A stretch of 38,954 bases of DNA from Lachnospiraceae bacterium (GCA_029226225.1 JAQXXU010000097.1:1-38954), one strand, 5' to 3'. Positions 25,045 through 35,328 are shown, counted from the stretch's first letter. The notes: a model not told the origin generated them from the letters alone. Numbers and translations are program-made.

Positions 25045-25101
25045 AAATTACTCCAGTCTGCCACGACAGGCAGTTATCTCTGATACAAACAATACCGAAC
25101 T

Positions 25102-25110
25102 ATTATATCA
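25102..25110 (-). promoter_or_regulatory. Extended -10 promoter before the GlgX-like gene
   Basis: On the minus strand TGATATAAT (25102-25110) is a complete extended -10 element (TG-N-TATAAT). No good -35 box stands 16-18 bases upstream. RNA would start near 25095, leaving a 50-base leader with a small CTGCC/GGCAG stem just before the GGAG ribosome site. Confidence 0.5.
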
Positions 25111-25154
25111 TACTCCGGCCCAAAAAATCATATTTTTTCAGACTAAGGCGCGGA

Positions 25155-26978
25155 TCATCCGTCAGCAAAAGCCTCCTTGAGAAAAGGCGACGGATAGTAG
25201 GTATGGTTTCCGTATTTTCCGGCGACTGAGATGTAAAGATTCTTCTTCGCTCTGGTCATCGCCACGTAGAAAACCCGCCTCTCCTCTTCGAGCTGGGCAG
25301 CTGTATCGGCCTTTTCTGATGGAGTGATGCCGTCACAGGCGCCTATGATAAAGACATTATCAAACTCCAACCCTTTCGAGCCGTGGAAAGTATAGTAACC
25401 TATCGAATCCGCCTTTTCCTTTTTATTCTCAGAAATAACGGCGTGCTCTGTTTTCTCCTGCATATCCGAGATGAAATCCCCTATATGCCTGTGCGCAGAG
25501 GCTTCTTTTAAAAGCGTAGCAGCATGATCGTTATAGATAGAAGCGTCCATTCCGTTCTTATAAGAGAAATCCCTTATATACTTTGCGTATCCCATTTTTT
25601 TAAGGATATAGTTTATGGCAGATGATGGTGAAAGTGAAGCGATGAACTTCAAGTCGTTAATGAATAATTCAGCTTCGTTTTTAAAGACCGTCTTTTTCAT
25701 TTTTAAGAGCCACTCATTTTTGCTGAGTATGCTTCTTCCGACGCCTATGATCCCGATATTTCTGTCCGGATGCGTAAGAGCTGTTACAAAATCCTCTCGC
25801 TTTACCTCATCGCTTTGCGATATGGTAAGATACGACAGTATATCTTTTACGACAAAGCTATTATAAAAAAATGTATCGGCTTCGTTCTTCTCCCTTGAAA
25901 GTCTCGAGAGCTCCTGCATCAGGCAGGAACTTACGAGCCTGTTTCTGTAGAGAACTGCTATCTGAGAAGCAGGCACTCCACTACTTAAAAGCAACTGAAT
26001 TTTTTCAGCAACAAGTCTGCCCTCTTCATGCTCGTCACGGGCAGTTATTATTTCTATTGATCCCCGATCAGAAGAAGCCGCCGTCAGATTTTTTTCAATG
26101 CGCACTCTGTTCTGGGCGATGAGCTTTGCGGATGACGATACGATAAGATGATCACTCCGGTAATTTTTATTCAGGATGATCTTATGGACATCCGGATAGT
26201 CATTTTCGAAATGCAGAAGAAAAGACGGATCAGAACCCCTGAAGCCATAGATGGCCTGGTCATCATCCCCTACCAGAAATATATTATTCATGGGCTTCGC
26301 CAGCTCCGTGATAAGCGTATACTGCAGCCGGTTCATGTCCTGTGCCTCATCCACCAGGATAAAAGGAAACTTCCTCTGCCAGAAAGCAAGCCTCTCAGGA
26401 TTTTCTTTAAAAAATCGCATCGACTCGGCTAAAATATCGTCAAAGTCAAAAAATCCGTCTCCGGCTGTATGCTTGTAAAAAGTGCTTATGATGCGCTTTA
26501 TATCTTCCGTTGTGGTCTGGTTGGGATAGAGATTTTCATCGAGAATTCCGGTATTTTTATAGAAACTGATGGTCCGAAGAAGTGCTGGATAGTACTCGGT
26601 ATTAACTTCTTTAAGACCGCATTCATTTACTGAAAGAGAAAGGAAGCCCAAAGCCTTTCTTCCTGATATCAGGTGTTCAGGCCGGATCAGTCCCTCTCTT
26701 AAAAGGATATTGTAAAAAACTGAATGAAAAGTGCCAAAGGCAGGAGACGGATAGATGCGGTTTTCTTCTTCGCTGCGCCTTTTCATCGAGGCGGCAGCAT
26801 CCCTTGTAAAGGTAACGACCAGGATACTCCGTGGCTCTATACCATGCGTATGTACCAGGGCAGTTATACGTTCCGTGATGACAAGAGTCTTGCCGCTTCC
26901 AGGGCCAGCCATACAAAGGCACGGCCCTCTGAAGTGGTCTACAGCCTCCTGCTGTTCGGCAGATAGTACTTTTCCCAT
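25155..26978 (-). CDS. UvrD/Rep-family ATP-dependent helicase (SF1A)
   Basis: A 607-residue 3'-5' superfamily 1 helicase, shorter than PcrA or UvrD (about 720-750). All core motifs are visible: Q motif (LSAEQQEAVDHF), Walker A (MAGPGSGKTLVITERI), motif Ia (VVTFTRDAAASMKRR), Walker B (ILVDEAQDMNRLQY), motif III (VGDDDQAIYGFRGSD), motif IV (LNKNYRSD), motif V (YTFHGSKGLEFDNVFIIG) and motif VI (EERRVFYVAMTRAKKNLYI). It should be an active DNA translocase involved in repair or replication restart; which one is unclear. TGGAGG precedes the ATG, 19 bases after the gltX-fusion stop, so it is probably the last gene of that operon. Confidence 0.9.
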   Translation of the reverse strand: MGKVLSAEQQEAVDHFRGPCLCMAGPGSGKTLVITERITALVHTHGIEPRSILVVTFTRDAAASMKRRSEEENRIYPSPAFGTFHSVFYNILLREGLIRPEHLISGRKALGFLSLSVNECGLKEVNTEYYPALLRTISFYKNTGILDENLYPNQTTTEDIKRIISTFYKHTAGDGFFDFDDILAESMRFFKENPERLAFWQRKFPFILVDEAQDMNRLQYTLITELAKPMNNIFLVGDDDQAIYGFRGSDPSFLLHFENDYPDVHKIILNKNYRSDHLIVSSSAKLIAQNRVRIEKNLTAASSDRGSIEIITARDEHEEGRLVAEKIQLLLSSGVPASQIAVLYRNRLVSSCLMQELSRLSREKNEADTFFYNSFVVKDILSYLTISQSDEVKREDFVTALTHPDRNIGIIGVGRSILSKNEWLLKMKKTVFKNEAELFINDLKFIASLSPSSAINYILKKMGYAKYIRDFSYKNGMDASIYNDHAATLLKEASAHRHIGDFISDMQEKTEHAVISENKKEKADSIGYYTFHGSKGLEFDNVFIIGACDGITPSEKADTAAQLEEERRVFYVAMTRAKKNLYISVAGKYGNHTYYPSPFLKEAFADG

Positions 26979-26997
26979 ACTCTCCCTCCATTATTTA

Positions 26998-29781
26998 TCA
27001 GGCTTCGAGCTTCTCGATGCCTGCTCTGATGCGGGCCAGCGATTCGTCTTTTCCGAGAATCTCCATAATCTGTGTAGCACCACCTGGTGTAGAAGCCTTA
27101 CCTGAAAGAGCTGTACGGAGCGGCCACATAACAAAGCCGACCTTGTACTCATGCTCAGTGGCAAAAGCCTTAAGAGTCGTAAACAGTGCGTCATTTGAGA
27201 AATCATCCTGAGCCGAGAGGACAGGAAGTACCGACTTTAAGAGCTCGAGTGAATTCTCCTCTGTGCACTTATTCTTCTTATTTACATAAAGAGAGGTATC
27301 ATACTCCGGAACCTTCTCGAAAAAGTCTACGAGGTCTGCTATATCCGGGAATATCTCGATACGTGACTGAACAAGTGCTGCGATCTTCTCCTTGTCGCAG
27401 TCTCTCTTTACAGTTTCATTGATATACGGAAGGGCTTTCTTATAGAAAGCTGTCGGATCCATTTTTTTGATGTATTCACCGTTCATCCACTTGAGCTTCG
27501 TGGTATCGAAGACTGCAGGAGATTTATTTATGTGATGGTAGTCGAATTTCTCTATGAGTTCAGGCAGATTCATGATCTCCTGATTGTCTTCAGGGCTCCA
27601 GCCTAAGAGAGCGACGAAGTTTACGATGGCGTCTGTCAGATAACCCTGATCTACGAGATCCTCGAATGATGAATGTCCACTTCTCTTTGAGAGCTTCTGA
27701 TGCTCCTCGTTCGTGATCAGTGGGCAGTGGATGTACTTAGGTATCTCCCAGCCAAATGCCTCATATAACCTGTTATACTTAGGTGATGAAGACAGGTACT
27801 CGTTTCCTCTGACCACATGGGTGATACCCATCAGATGATCGTCTACGACATTTGCGAAATTATAAGTCGGATAGCCGTCAGACTTTATCAGGATCATGTC
27901 ATCGAGCTCGCTGTTATCTACCGTGATGTCTCCGTAGATCTCATCGTGGAAGGTAGTGGTTCCTGTACGCGGATTGTTCTGTCTTATGACATATGGCTTT
28001 CCTGCGGCAAGGTTTGCCTCTATCTCTTCCTTTGACAGATGAAGACAGTGCTTATCATAGATAGAGATAGTCTTCTTCTCTCCATTCTCGTCTACGACTT
28101 CCTGCTTTAAGCTCTCGAGTCTCTCCGGTGTGCAGAAGCAGTAATATGCCTCTCCCTTGTCGATGAGCTCTTTGGCATACTTCATGTAGATGCCCTGCTT
28201 TACTCGCTCACTCTGGACATAAGGGCCGCATCCGCCGTCCTTGTCCGGGCCCTCATCATGCTCGAGCCCAGTTTCTTTAAGTGTACGGTAAATGATATCG
28301 ACCGCACCCTCTACATATCTCTCCTGGTCAGTATCCTCTATACGAAGGATAAAATCGCCGCCGGCATGCTTTGCGATAAGGTAAGCATAAAGGGCTGTAC
28401 GGAGATTTCCGACATGCATTCTTCCTGTAGGTGATGGTGCGAATCTGGTTCTTACTTTCATTTTTTTCTTCTCTTCTTTCTCTGACCCTGTCTCAGGCCT
28501 CGTCTGTATTTCTTCTGCTTTTTCCTTTGAAACAGCCTTTTTCTCTTCTGTCTCTTCCTCGTCGAGAGACTTCAGGATACTATCATCCTCTTCTTTTCTT
28601 AATCTGTCAAGTCCACATAGCTTGTCGACAGACTTTATGATCTCCATGATCTCTGGCACATAGAAGTCTGCTTCCTTCATGAGCCTGTCAATCTCATCAC
28701 GCTCACTTTTGACCTGATGTGTCTCAAGTCTTATCTGTTCCCTTACCGCCTGCCTCTTCTCCACGAGTTCTTTATGAACTTCCTGCATGTCATCCTCGTG
28801 ATTTAAGGCTGCTGCCTGCTTAAGCCAGATCTTACTGTCATAGAGTCTTAAAGGAGCAAGGAGCCTCAGCAGGTAATCATTCCAGTATGTCAGTTCCTCA
28901 TCATCCTTTACGAATCTGTCTCTCCTGTAGTTAAAGTCATCATAGGCATTATACAGGTATAAAAGCTCTGTAGACGAATGCACATGGTATTTATCAGCCG
29001 TGGCATTTATGGCCTTAGTGACATTCGCGTACTCCATCCTGGTGACATTCAACTGGGTGATGGTCGAGTTAAGGTTGCGAAGCAGCACCTTCCGCCTTCT
29101 TATAGACGATGCCTGCCACATAAAGATAAGCATCGCAAGCACCGCGAATACTATAAGAAAAATACCTGCCACCTGTGAAGCCGCTCCACCATCAGAACCG
29201 CCCGCTGCTATCAGGAATATAAAGCTTGCAGCAAAAAGCACCATCAGAAGCAGGCAGATCTTTCTGGCAAAGGAGCTGTGCGAGGTAGCTTCATCGAAGT
29301 CGAGCTTTAGTTCACCCTTATCAGCCTCAAGCGCATGCATCTTTGCTGCTGTATTCGACTGATAGACCTCATTCTCCTTCATTCTCTCTATCTCACGCTG
29401 TACCGTGCTTTCATTCTCAGCTATAATGGCATAAGAATCATCCGAGATGGTCTTCGGAGCATCGATAAAATTTTTCCTGCTCTGCTGTGCCCTCTCGATA
29501 GCTGCTGCAGCCTTTTTTACAGCAGAGGCCTCTTTAGGGTTCAGTTCATGGATCCTCTTTATGTCCTCCAAATACTTCGTGAGTATCCGGTACTCAGCCT
29601 TTTTTCCTTCGATCTCTTTTGTCTCTGAGATGATCTGCTCACAGGAATCAAGGATCATGTGCTCGATTTTTTTCGGGCTTTCCATGTCATCAATGGCTTG
29701 TGCCTCGTCTATCAGATCGTCAAAGATCTCATCTTCGGTTTTTGTCTTATTTTTTTTCTTAAAACCAAACACCCTAAGCAC
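26998..29781 (-). CDS. gltX: Coiled-coil two-TM protein fused in frame to glutamyl-tRNA synthetase
   Basis: One uninterrupted frame of 927 codons. Residues 1-440 form a charged coiled-coil protein with two membrane helices at about 174-194 ([20 protein letters not shown]) and 203-223 ([20 protein letters not shown]), then more coiled coil and an E/K-rich linker (about 395-440). Residues 441-927 are a full-length GluRS (487 residues): [20 protein letters not shown] (HIGH-type motif), [19 protein letters not shown], and HQKLSKRSG (KMSKS-type motif). GluRS charges tRNA-Glu and is essential. An internal ATG at 28461 could give free GluRS, but before it stands only a GAAGAGAAG-type purine run. The start at 29781 is GTG, overlapping the previous gene by 8 bases; GTG at 29772 is an alternative. 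It may be a real fusion or lost stop codon. Confidence 0.9.
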   Translation of the reverse strand: MLRVFGFKKKNKTKTEDEIFDDLIDEAQAIDDMESPKKIEHMILDSCEQIISETKEIEGKKAEYRILTKYLEDIKRIHELNPKEASAVKKAAAAIERAQQSRKNFIDAPKTISDDSYAIIAENESTVQREIERMKENEVYQSNTAAKMHALEADKGELKLDFDEATSHSSFARKICLLLMVLFAASFIFLIAAGGSDGGAASQVAGIFLIVFAVLAMLIFMWQASSIRRRKVLLRNLNSTITQLNVTRMEYANVTKAINATADKYHVHSSTELLYLYNAYDDFNYRRDRFVKDDEELTYWNDYLLRLLAPLRLYDSKIWLKQAAALNHEDDMQEVHKELVEKRQAVREQIRLETHQVKSERDEIDRLMKEADFYVPEIMEIIKSVDKLCGLDRLRKEEDDSILKSLDEEETEEKKAVSKEKAEEIQTRPETGSEKEEKKKMKVRTRFAPSPTGRMHVGNLRTALYAYLIAKHAGGDFILRIEDTDQERYVEGAVDIIYRTLKETGLEHDEGPDKDGGCGPYVQSERVKQGIYMKYAKELIDKGEAYYCFCTPERLESLKQEVVDENGEKKTISIYDKHCLHLSKEEIEANLAAGKPYVIRQNNPRTGTTTFHDEIYGDITVDNSELDDMILIKSDGYPTYNFANVVDDHLMGITHVVRGNEYLSSSPKYNRLYEAFGWEIPKYIHCPLITNEEHQKLSKRSGHSSFEDLVDQGYLTDAIVNFVALLGWSPEDNQEIMNLPELIEKFDYHHINKSPAVFDTTKLKWMNGEYIKKMDPTAFYKKALPYINETVKRDCDKEKIAALVQSRIEIFPDIADLVDFFEKVPEYDTSLYVNKKNKCTEENSLELLKSVLPVLSAQDDFSNDALFTTLKAFATEHEYKVGFVMWPLRTALSGKASTPGGATQIMEILGKDESLARIRAGIEKLEA

Positions 29782-30568
29782 CGTACTTTCTGATGTAGTC
29801 GGACTTCAGCTCCGAAATGAATTCATGGATATCACTGTCAGCAGAAGTCATTTTCTGCTGTGCTTCCCGGATCTTCTTTGTTTCGCCTGCTGCCTTAAAG
29901 ACTGCCCTGGCACGCTCTAGCTCTTCATCCCTTATATGGTAGGTCTCCGTTATGTCTTTTATGCCTTCTTCATCGCCCATCTCCATCAGGCTGAATAGAA
30001 GCTGCATCAGACTCTTGATGCTTACATTATGCTCATAGGCTTTTTTATACCAGTCAGCAGCTTCCCTGAACAGGAAAAGCTTAGCGTAGGCATATCCGAT
30101 GTCGTGGCAGATATCTCCGTAGATGTCACGCTTTAGATCCTCAGTCTCGAGTATCTTCTGGTAAGCTGTGATGCCCTTCCGGATATTGCCGTTTGATATC
30201 ATAAGGTCAGCACGCTTTTTTTTCTTCTCCACCGGGGAAAGCCCTGCCGAAAGCTGTACTTCCCTGACCGTGTCCTTTATCTCCTTAGGTGTCAGGTAGC
30301 CACAGGATGAGAGTATGGTCTCTATCTGCACATGAAAAGGAGTCTTTGCGTCTCTTCCTGCCCGAAGTCTCATCGAAAGCTCTCTATAACCGGCTTCGTC
30401 TGAAATCCAGTCAAGCAGGTCATCCGAGATGAAATCACTCTCCAGGATATCAGTGTGATGAAAAATAAACCAGCTCAGTTCCTCAAGTGAATATACGTTA
30501 AGCGATATACTTTCCAGATAAAACGGCGCTGCTGCTATAGGCCGCCTGCATAGTATCAGTTCTCCCAT
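29774..30568 (-). CDS. TPR-like protein of the DUF5717/DUF5716 operon
   Basis: A 264-residue, mostly helical, probably cytoplasmic protein with no signal peptide. The N-terminus, [20 protein letters not shown], then [19 protein letters not shown], is a conserved start I associate with the TPR-type neighbour of DUF5716 in Lachnospiraceae. Residues about 130-215 contain tandem helix pairs of TPR type ([40 protein letters not shown]). The end is charged. Its ATG overlaps the DUF5716 stop (TAATG) and its own stop overlaps the next gene by 8 bases, so it is translated as part of a coupled chain. TPR repeats usually mediate protein binding; the partner is probably another product of this operon. 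Function unknown. Confidence 0.75.
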   Translation of the reverse strand: MGELILCRRPIAAAPFYLESISLNVYSLEELSWFIFHHTDILESDFISDDLLDWISDEAGYRELSMRLRAGRDAKTPFHVQIETILSSCGYLTPKEIKDTVREVQLSAGLSPVEKKKKRADLMISNGNIRKGITAYQKILETEDLKRDIYGDICHDIGYAYAKLFLFREAADWYKKAYEHNVSIKSLMQLLFSLMEMGDEEGIKDITETYHIRDEELERARAVFKAAGETKKIREAQQKMTSADSDIHEFISELKSDYIRKYGA

Positions 30569-31815
30569 TAGTCTATTCCTATCGTAGTAGTAAAAGTCTT
30601 CCCGCTGCCTCTCGCGATCTCCCCGAATCCCAGATCTAGGATCCTGATACTTACTTTCTTATCTGAAAGCGGGGTCGCCGTGATGCGAAGCCTCGTGAGC
30701 CTGTTTTCCCGCACCGGCAGGTCTTTAAGCCGGAGCACTGAAACTACAGTCTTTCTCGAATCAGGTTTGCCTATGTAGATCTCGACTTCAGGTGAACCAT
30801 CGAGAATGGCCTCACACTCTCCCTTCTCCTCGTACCAGCTCTCACCGGCCCTTATCAGCGGATAGAATTTCAGCTCATTTAAATCAGATACTTTAAGCGA
30901 GACATTCAGCTTCAGCTCATGGTCTCCTACATAAGTATATCCCCAGGAGACACTATTCGTCTTTACCATAGCCGCGTATACAGCTCCTCTGGTATAGAGA
31001 TTCTGCCCGGCAAATACTCTGTGTCCTAAGAGTGCCCTCTGAAGTGACAGGTTCATCCAGTCACGCGAAAATCCAGAACCGGTCAGGTATATGGTAGAGA
31101 CCAGATTTCCTTTCAGCATATCTTTTAATATATCATCAAACGATGAATCCTTATCCTTATCGTCAAGGGTAAAGTACTTCTCGTCAAGAGTTATCAGTTC
31201 TCCGTCATCAGAGGCATTCTTGTTAAGCCTTAAGGCATAGACATTTAAGCCCTCGCACTCGAAAAGCGCCATGTCATGTCTTCTGAAGTCCGGTCCCTGA
31301 GACAGACAGTAATAGTAGAATGATTCCTTTTTATCGATCACAGCTACTTTTTCACGGTCGAAGCCAATCTTTTCAGAGCAGCGTGTCAGAAGAGATACTA
31401 TCTCTTTTGTGACTTCCTCTACACAGAAAACCACCAGCTGGGTTTCCTTTATGCCGCTCATATTCTGGGCCATAGTAAAAAGTCTTCGCAGATATATGGT
31501 AAAAATGTCCTCACCTGAAAACAGGTCGGCATCTACTATGATATCCTCACCGGCTAACGCCTTTTTATAGAAATCAGGAACAGGTATGACCCCTGGCTCA
31601 TCTGCTCTCGTAACTGCTTCTTCTCCCGTGTACCACTGTCCTATACCTTCCCTCTTCGAGACAGCCATCGGCACCGAATAATTTTCTTCTCCGTAAACTA
31701 AGGAAACCGTGGTAGGCTCCTTCTGGTCAGGATTGATATAGCTTATCAGTGCCCACTGTTCCGAAATGTCTATTCCGTACACAGCCCCTGTTCTAACTAA
31801 GGTCTCTTCTTCCAT
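30568..31815 (-). CDS. DUF5716 family protein, actin/Hsp70-like fold
   Basis: A 415-residue protein of unknown function. The N-terminus, AVYGIDISEQWALISYINPD, looks like the phosphate-1 strand-turn of the Hsp70/actin/hexokinase ATPase fold (GIDxG/S). VSTIYLTGSGFSRDWMNLSL at about 245-265 resembles the adenosine-binding motif (LTGG/S). The phosphate-2 position (MALFECEGLNVYALRL) lacks the usual DxGxGT, so nucleotide hydrolysis is doubtful. The C-terminal third is beta-rich, recalling a substrate-binding or wing domain. It starts 3 bases after the DUF5717 stop and overlaps the TPR gene by one base. The family name is from memory; the ATPase-fold reading is inference from motifs. Confidence 0.78.
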   Translation of the reverse strand: MEEETLVRTGAVYGIDISEQWALISYINPDQKEPTTVSLVYGEENYSVPMAVSKREGIGQWYTGEEAVTRADEPGVIPVPDFYKKALAGEDIIVDADLFSGEDIFTIYLRRLFTMAQNMSGIKETQLVVFCVEEVTKEIVSLLTRCSEKIGFDREKVAVIDKKESFYYYCLSQGPDFRRHDMALFECEGLNVYALRLNKNASDDGELITLDEKYFTLDDKDKDSSFDDILKDMLKGNLVSTIYLTGSGFSRDWMNLSLQRALLGHRVFAGQNLYTRGAVYAAMVKTNSVSWGYTYVGDHELKLNVSLKVSDLNELKFYPLIRAGESWYEEKGECEAILDGSPEVEIYIGKPDSRKTVVSVLRLKDLPVRENRLTRLRITATPLSDKKVSIRILDLGFGEIARGSGKTFTTTIGID

Positions 31816-31818
31816 TTA

Positions 31819-34800
31819 TCACACCATTGAAAAGAGGTCGTCTGACGACAAGTCAAGCCTTATATACTCTTTTATGCTGTCTGAAAGAGCACTGTCTGAA
31901 CTCTTTTCCTCTTCCGAAATCTCATTGATCAGCCCGAATCTGCTCTTAGTACCACTGTCAGGATAGTTCTGGTTTACGACAGTTCCTCGGGCTACCTGCT
32001 TCCCTGTCTCATCCTTTATCACATAATCTGCAGTCTCCCCACGGAACAGGATCATCGAAGTGATGTATATACCATCATATACTTCCTCCATATCCTGCGA
32101 GAACTCTTTATCAGTACCAGGATAAAAATACGCTCTAAGGACTTTTCCCGGAGTTCCCCTTGTCTCAGTAAACACTCTCTCGTAGAGCCCGAATTCCCGG
32201 ATGAGCTTTATATCCATTTTCTTATAGAAAGAAAAATACCTGCCCTCGAGAAGATCATCACACAGAAGCTCTTCAGCTGTTTTCATCTGCTCAGGTTTTA
32301 GTGAACCAAGAGATGAGTAATACTTTAAGAGAGCAGTCTTAAGGCTTGCATTTATGCTGTGATCAGAGACATACATATCCTTTATGACTTTAAAAAAGTC
32401 ATCATCTGTCTCAGCCTTTTCGTCACGCACATACCTGTCTGAAAAGTAAGTCAGATAGGCTCTCACCAGGTTCATATCCGGATGGACTATACGGTAAGAC
32501 GTAAATACATCTGCAATATCGGTATAGTCACCCTCCTCAAATATCATCTGCTCTATGATCCTGCCTGCGAGGGCAGAGACGTCACACCCTCTGGCCTTTG
32601 CATACTTGAATACGCAGATCAGTTCTGAAGTAGGTCCCTCATAGTTTCTGCACAGATAGTCGAGAGTAACCTTATTCGACAGATAGTGGTCTAAGAGCCA
32701 GACAGAGAGACCACATAAGAATTCATCCGGTTCCTCCTTCTCACACTCCTGTGTAGCCAGGTGAAGAAGCTCATTCTCCGGAACCTTAAATCCATTTACT
32801 TCCTTCATCAGGCTAAATGCCAGATCAGTCCTGTCGTCCTCGATCAGATGCCTTAGTATGAACGTGACGACTTCGGGTCTCCTGTTCTGTAGTATTATGT
32901 CATCCGGGATATCATCTATACTCACCAGATCATAGTCGTTTTCAGCTATGATCCTGTCGGCAAATGCCTCATCCGTTACAGAGCTGATATAAAGGTCTGC
33001 ACCTTCATTTTCTTCTATATCTTCTGAAAGCTCTGGCAGAAGCTTTTCTGTGTAAAAAAGCTCCTTATCCGAAAAGACCCCGTTCTGGTTCGTAAGCACC
33101 GTAAAAAAGTTCTTGTCCCTGATCCGGATTATTGCCGAATGGTTCCTTAAGTCTGTTACAAACGGTTTTTTAAGCCTGTCAGTATATATCGAAAGCTTTC
33201 CGGAGTCCTGTGACAGGCAGAATACTTTAAGTGAATCTTTCAGGTCGTAAAGCTTTTTCTTTAGCTCTTCATCGAAAAAATCCCGCTTGTACAGATCCCT
33301 GTATATCACTGACAGGAAGTCATCGATTTTCCCTTCCTGAAGCTTCTCTATCGCAAAGCGCTCTGTCTGGCTCTTATAAGCCTCATAGATATCTGAGCGC
33401 CTTTCCTTATACATGATCACATTCGCATAGAGATATTCCTTTTTTTCCTCTGAAAGTTCGTTATTTTCATAGGAAAAATACATCAGAAGAAGCTGCGGCA
33501 GCATCCCTGTATCTTCCTCATCCACGCAGTACATATAGTTTTCGTATATGCCTGTCAGGTTGAGATCTACTTCTATTCCTCTCTTGTACCAGATCGCGTA
33601 TTTTTTCCCGATGCATCTGTTCCTTAAGAGATATGACACTATCGCCTGAAGAAGCATATCATCATCGTATCTGTCATAGAGTTTTCCCACGAAGTCGAAA
33701 ACACCGGGATTAAAGTCCTTCAGGTCATACAGACATTCTGATACGAAAGGCACTACCTCTTTACTTATGACCCCGTTTCTTTGTCCAAACCTGAGAATGG
33801 ACAGTGAAAAACTGTCAAGCTGTCCTATATACTGAGGGTAGGCATTTATCACGTCAAAAGCTTCAGCATATAGTACCGGCGAATAGTTCCCGCGATTTAT
33901 CCACTTTCTGATATCACTCAGCCTCTTTAGCGGATTTTCAGTGTATTCTTTCCTGAGAAAAAGCAAAAACCAGAATATACGTGCATCGTCTTCTTCTTTT
34001 TCTATGGATTCTATCTCAGCGGTGATCCGGTCTATATAACCTTCTTCCGGATCCATCAGAGTACACAGATACAGAAGGAAAGCCCACTCATAGCTCTTAT
34101 GATCTGTGATCATCTCTTTAAGCATGGCTATCGTGACTAAAGCCTTCTGTTTCTCGCCAGCCACTATCTGAGCCATGGTCCTGTACAAAAGAGCAGACAG
34201 ATCAGCCGGATTCTGATTCAGAAAGTACTCTGCTGTATCTGTCGCCGACTTTAAAAAGGCAGCTGTATCTGTTTTTCTGAGCCTGAAATCCAGGTATCCT
34301 TTCATTCCGTCGCAGATTACCTTTTTTCGTTCACGGCTTTCCTTATATACTTCCTCATTTTTTCCATAAGTAGAGACTCTCACCTCTTTTTTTATACGGA
34401 TGCCGTTACCACTTATGGTCAGGGATGTCTGGTTTACTCCCTTGTGCAGCATACTGCTTTTTATGAAAAAAGGTACCTCAAGTGTCCCTCCATAAAAGTC
34501 CTGATCCGTTGCCTCAGTTTTACCGAGACTTATAAAGCTGTCTTCCGGCACTTCGAATGCTAATGACACATACCCGTCAGTATTCCTCGTGATCCGGAAA
34601 CTCTCCTTCATGTCCTCGTTTACTGCATAGTAGTTGAGCTCAGCCGGAAATACATGAAGCTTTATCCTGTCCTTCAGGCCGTTCTCGCACAGAAAACTCT
34701 CCAGTGTCTCCTGTGTAAAGCCCATCGTACCTGTAAGCGCCCTGTAGCTTAACAGACTGTCTGGGAAATGACGGATCAGAAGCTTTCTGAAATCCTCTGA

Positions 34801-35238
34801 TGAGAAGACGGAAACTGCCTGCCTTCTGTCGTTTTTCTCAAGCTCGTATAAATCCTCCAAGGTCTTTATCTGCCTGTCAGGGGCTACCGGATATTTTTCC
34901 GTTACTGTAAAAGAGTATGGGACCCGCAGGTTATATCCATCTGTTACTGCAGTGAATGCGCCTTCGATCTTCTCCCCCGGGTAAAATCCGGCTGTGTGGG
35001 CAGTAAAATCCAGTATAAAGTCCATTCCGTTAAAATCCTTCTGTTCAACAGTGACATAAGGGTTCGACGAAAAGACCTCTCCCTCTAAAGGCAGGTCACT
35101 GTCTGTATATATACGGATGCTCCCAGCTATATCATGTCCTTCTGTGCCGCTTTTCTCGATCCTGTCCGTGTCACTTAAAGGCTCAGGGAAGTTCCGTTCG
35201 AATTCTCCTTCTGTCAGATTAAGGATTTTTTCTTTCAA
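31819..35238 (-). CDS. DUF5717 family protein (large, helical-repeat)
   Basis: A 1139-residue protein, first gene of the operon. The start is TTG with AAAGGA seven bases upstream. The N-terminal 230 residues are beta-rich and start like other DUF5717 proteins (ILNLTEGEFERNFPEPL). A second beta-rich block (about 230-330) is followed by a long helical region of solenoid character to about residue 1010, including the recognisable stretch IWYKRGIEVDLNLTGIYENY. The C-terminus is again beta-rich (GKVLRAYFYPGTDKEF; DGIYITSMILFRGETADYVI). There is no signal peptide or membrane helix, so it is probably a cytoplasmic scaffold. It always accompanies DUF5716 in genomes I can recall; function unknown. Confidence 0.8.
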   Translation of the reverse strand: MKEKILNLTEGEFERNFPEPLSDTDRIEKSGTEGHDIAGSIRIYTDSDLPLEGEVFSSNPYVTVEQKDFNGMDFILDFTAHTAGFYPGEKIEGAFTAVTDGYNLRVPYSFTVTEKYPVAPDRQIKTLEDLYELEKNDRRQAVSVFSSEDFRKLLIRHFPDSLLSYRALTGTMGFTQETLESFLCENGLKDRIKLHVFPAELNYYAVNEDMKESFRITRNTDGYVSLAFEVPEDSFISLGKTEATDQDFYGGTLEVPFFIKSSMLHKGVNQTSLTISGNGIRIKKEVRVSTYGKNEEVYKESRERKKVICDGMKGYLDFRLRKTDTAAFLKSATDTAEYFLNQNPADLSALLYRTMAQIVAGEKQKALVTIAMLKEMITDHKSYEWAFLLYLCTLMDPEEGYIDRITAEIESIEKEEDDARIFWFLLFLRKEYTENPLKRLSDIRKWINRGNYSPVLYAEAFDVINAYPQYIGQLDSFSLSILRFGQRNGVISKEVVPFVSECLYDLKDFNPGVFDFVGKLYDRYDDDMLLQAIVSYLLRNRCIGKKYAIWYKRGIEVDLNLTGIYENYMYCVDEEDTGMLPQLLLMYFSYENNELSEEKKEYLYANVIMYKERRSDIYEAYKSQTERFAIEKLQEGKIDDFLSVIYRDLYKRDFFDEELKKKLYDLKDSLKVFCLSQDSGKLSIYTDRLKKPFVTDLRNHSAIIRIRDKNFFTVLTNQNGVFSDKELFYTEKLLPELSEDIEENEGADLYISSVTDEAFADRIIAENDYDLVSIDDIPDDIILQNRRPEVVTFILRHLIEDDRTDLAFSLMKEVNGFKVPENELLHLATQECEKEEPDEFLCGLSVWLLDHYLSNKVTLDYLCRNYEGPTSELICVFKYAKARGCDVSALAGRIIEQMIFEEGDYTDIADVFTSYRIVHPDMNLVRAYLTYFSDRYVRDEKAETDDDFFKVIKDMYVSDHSINASLKTALLKYYSSLGSLKPEQMKTAEELLCDDLLEGRYFSFYKKMDIKLIREFGLYERVFTETRGTPGKVLRAYFYPGTDKEFSQDMEEVYDGIYITSMILFRGETADYVIKDETGKQVARGTVVNQNYPDSGTKSRFGLINEISEEEKSSDSALSDSIKEYIRLDLSSDDLFSMV

Positions 35239-35252
35239 AGGAAAGTCCTTTC

Positions 35253-35280
35253 TTTACATAAATGTCAAAAATACTATAAT
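35253..35280 (+). promoter_or_regulatory. Sigma-A promoter of the aminotransferase gene
   Basis: On the plus strand TTTACA (35253-35258) is followed after 16 bases by a perfect TATAAT (35275-35280). RNA would start near 35287, about 42 bases before the ATG. It interleaves with the promoter of the opposite operon. Confidence 0.7.
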
Positions 35281-35282
35281 TG

Positions 35283-35311
35283 ATTATAAATGTTTTGTCA
35301 TATTTATTCAA
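35283..35311 (-). promoter_or_regulatory. Sigma-A promoter of the DUF5717 operon
   Basis: On the minus strand TTGAAT (35306-35311) is followed after 17 bases by a perfect TATAAT (35283-35288). RNA would start near 35276, about 38 bases before the TTG start of the DUF5717 gene. Its -10 box is two bases from the -10 box of the plus-strand promoter. Confidence 0.7.
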
Positions 35312-35328
35312 CAATAAGGAGTTTTTAA

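Noticed and set aside
25125-25146. AAAAAAT/ATTTTTT fold-back after the helicase gene as a terminator.
   Set aside because: A pure AT stem with no following U-run is too weak to call; the helicase operon end remains undefined.
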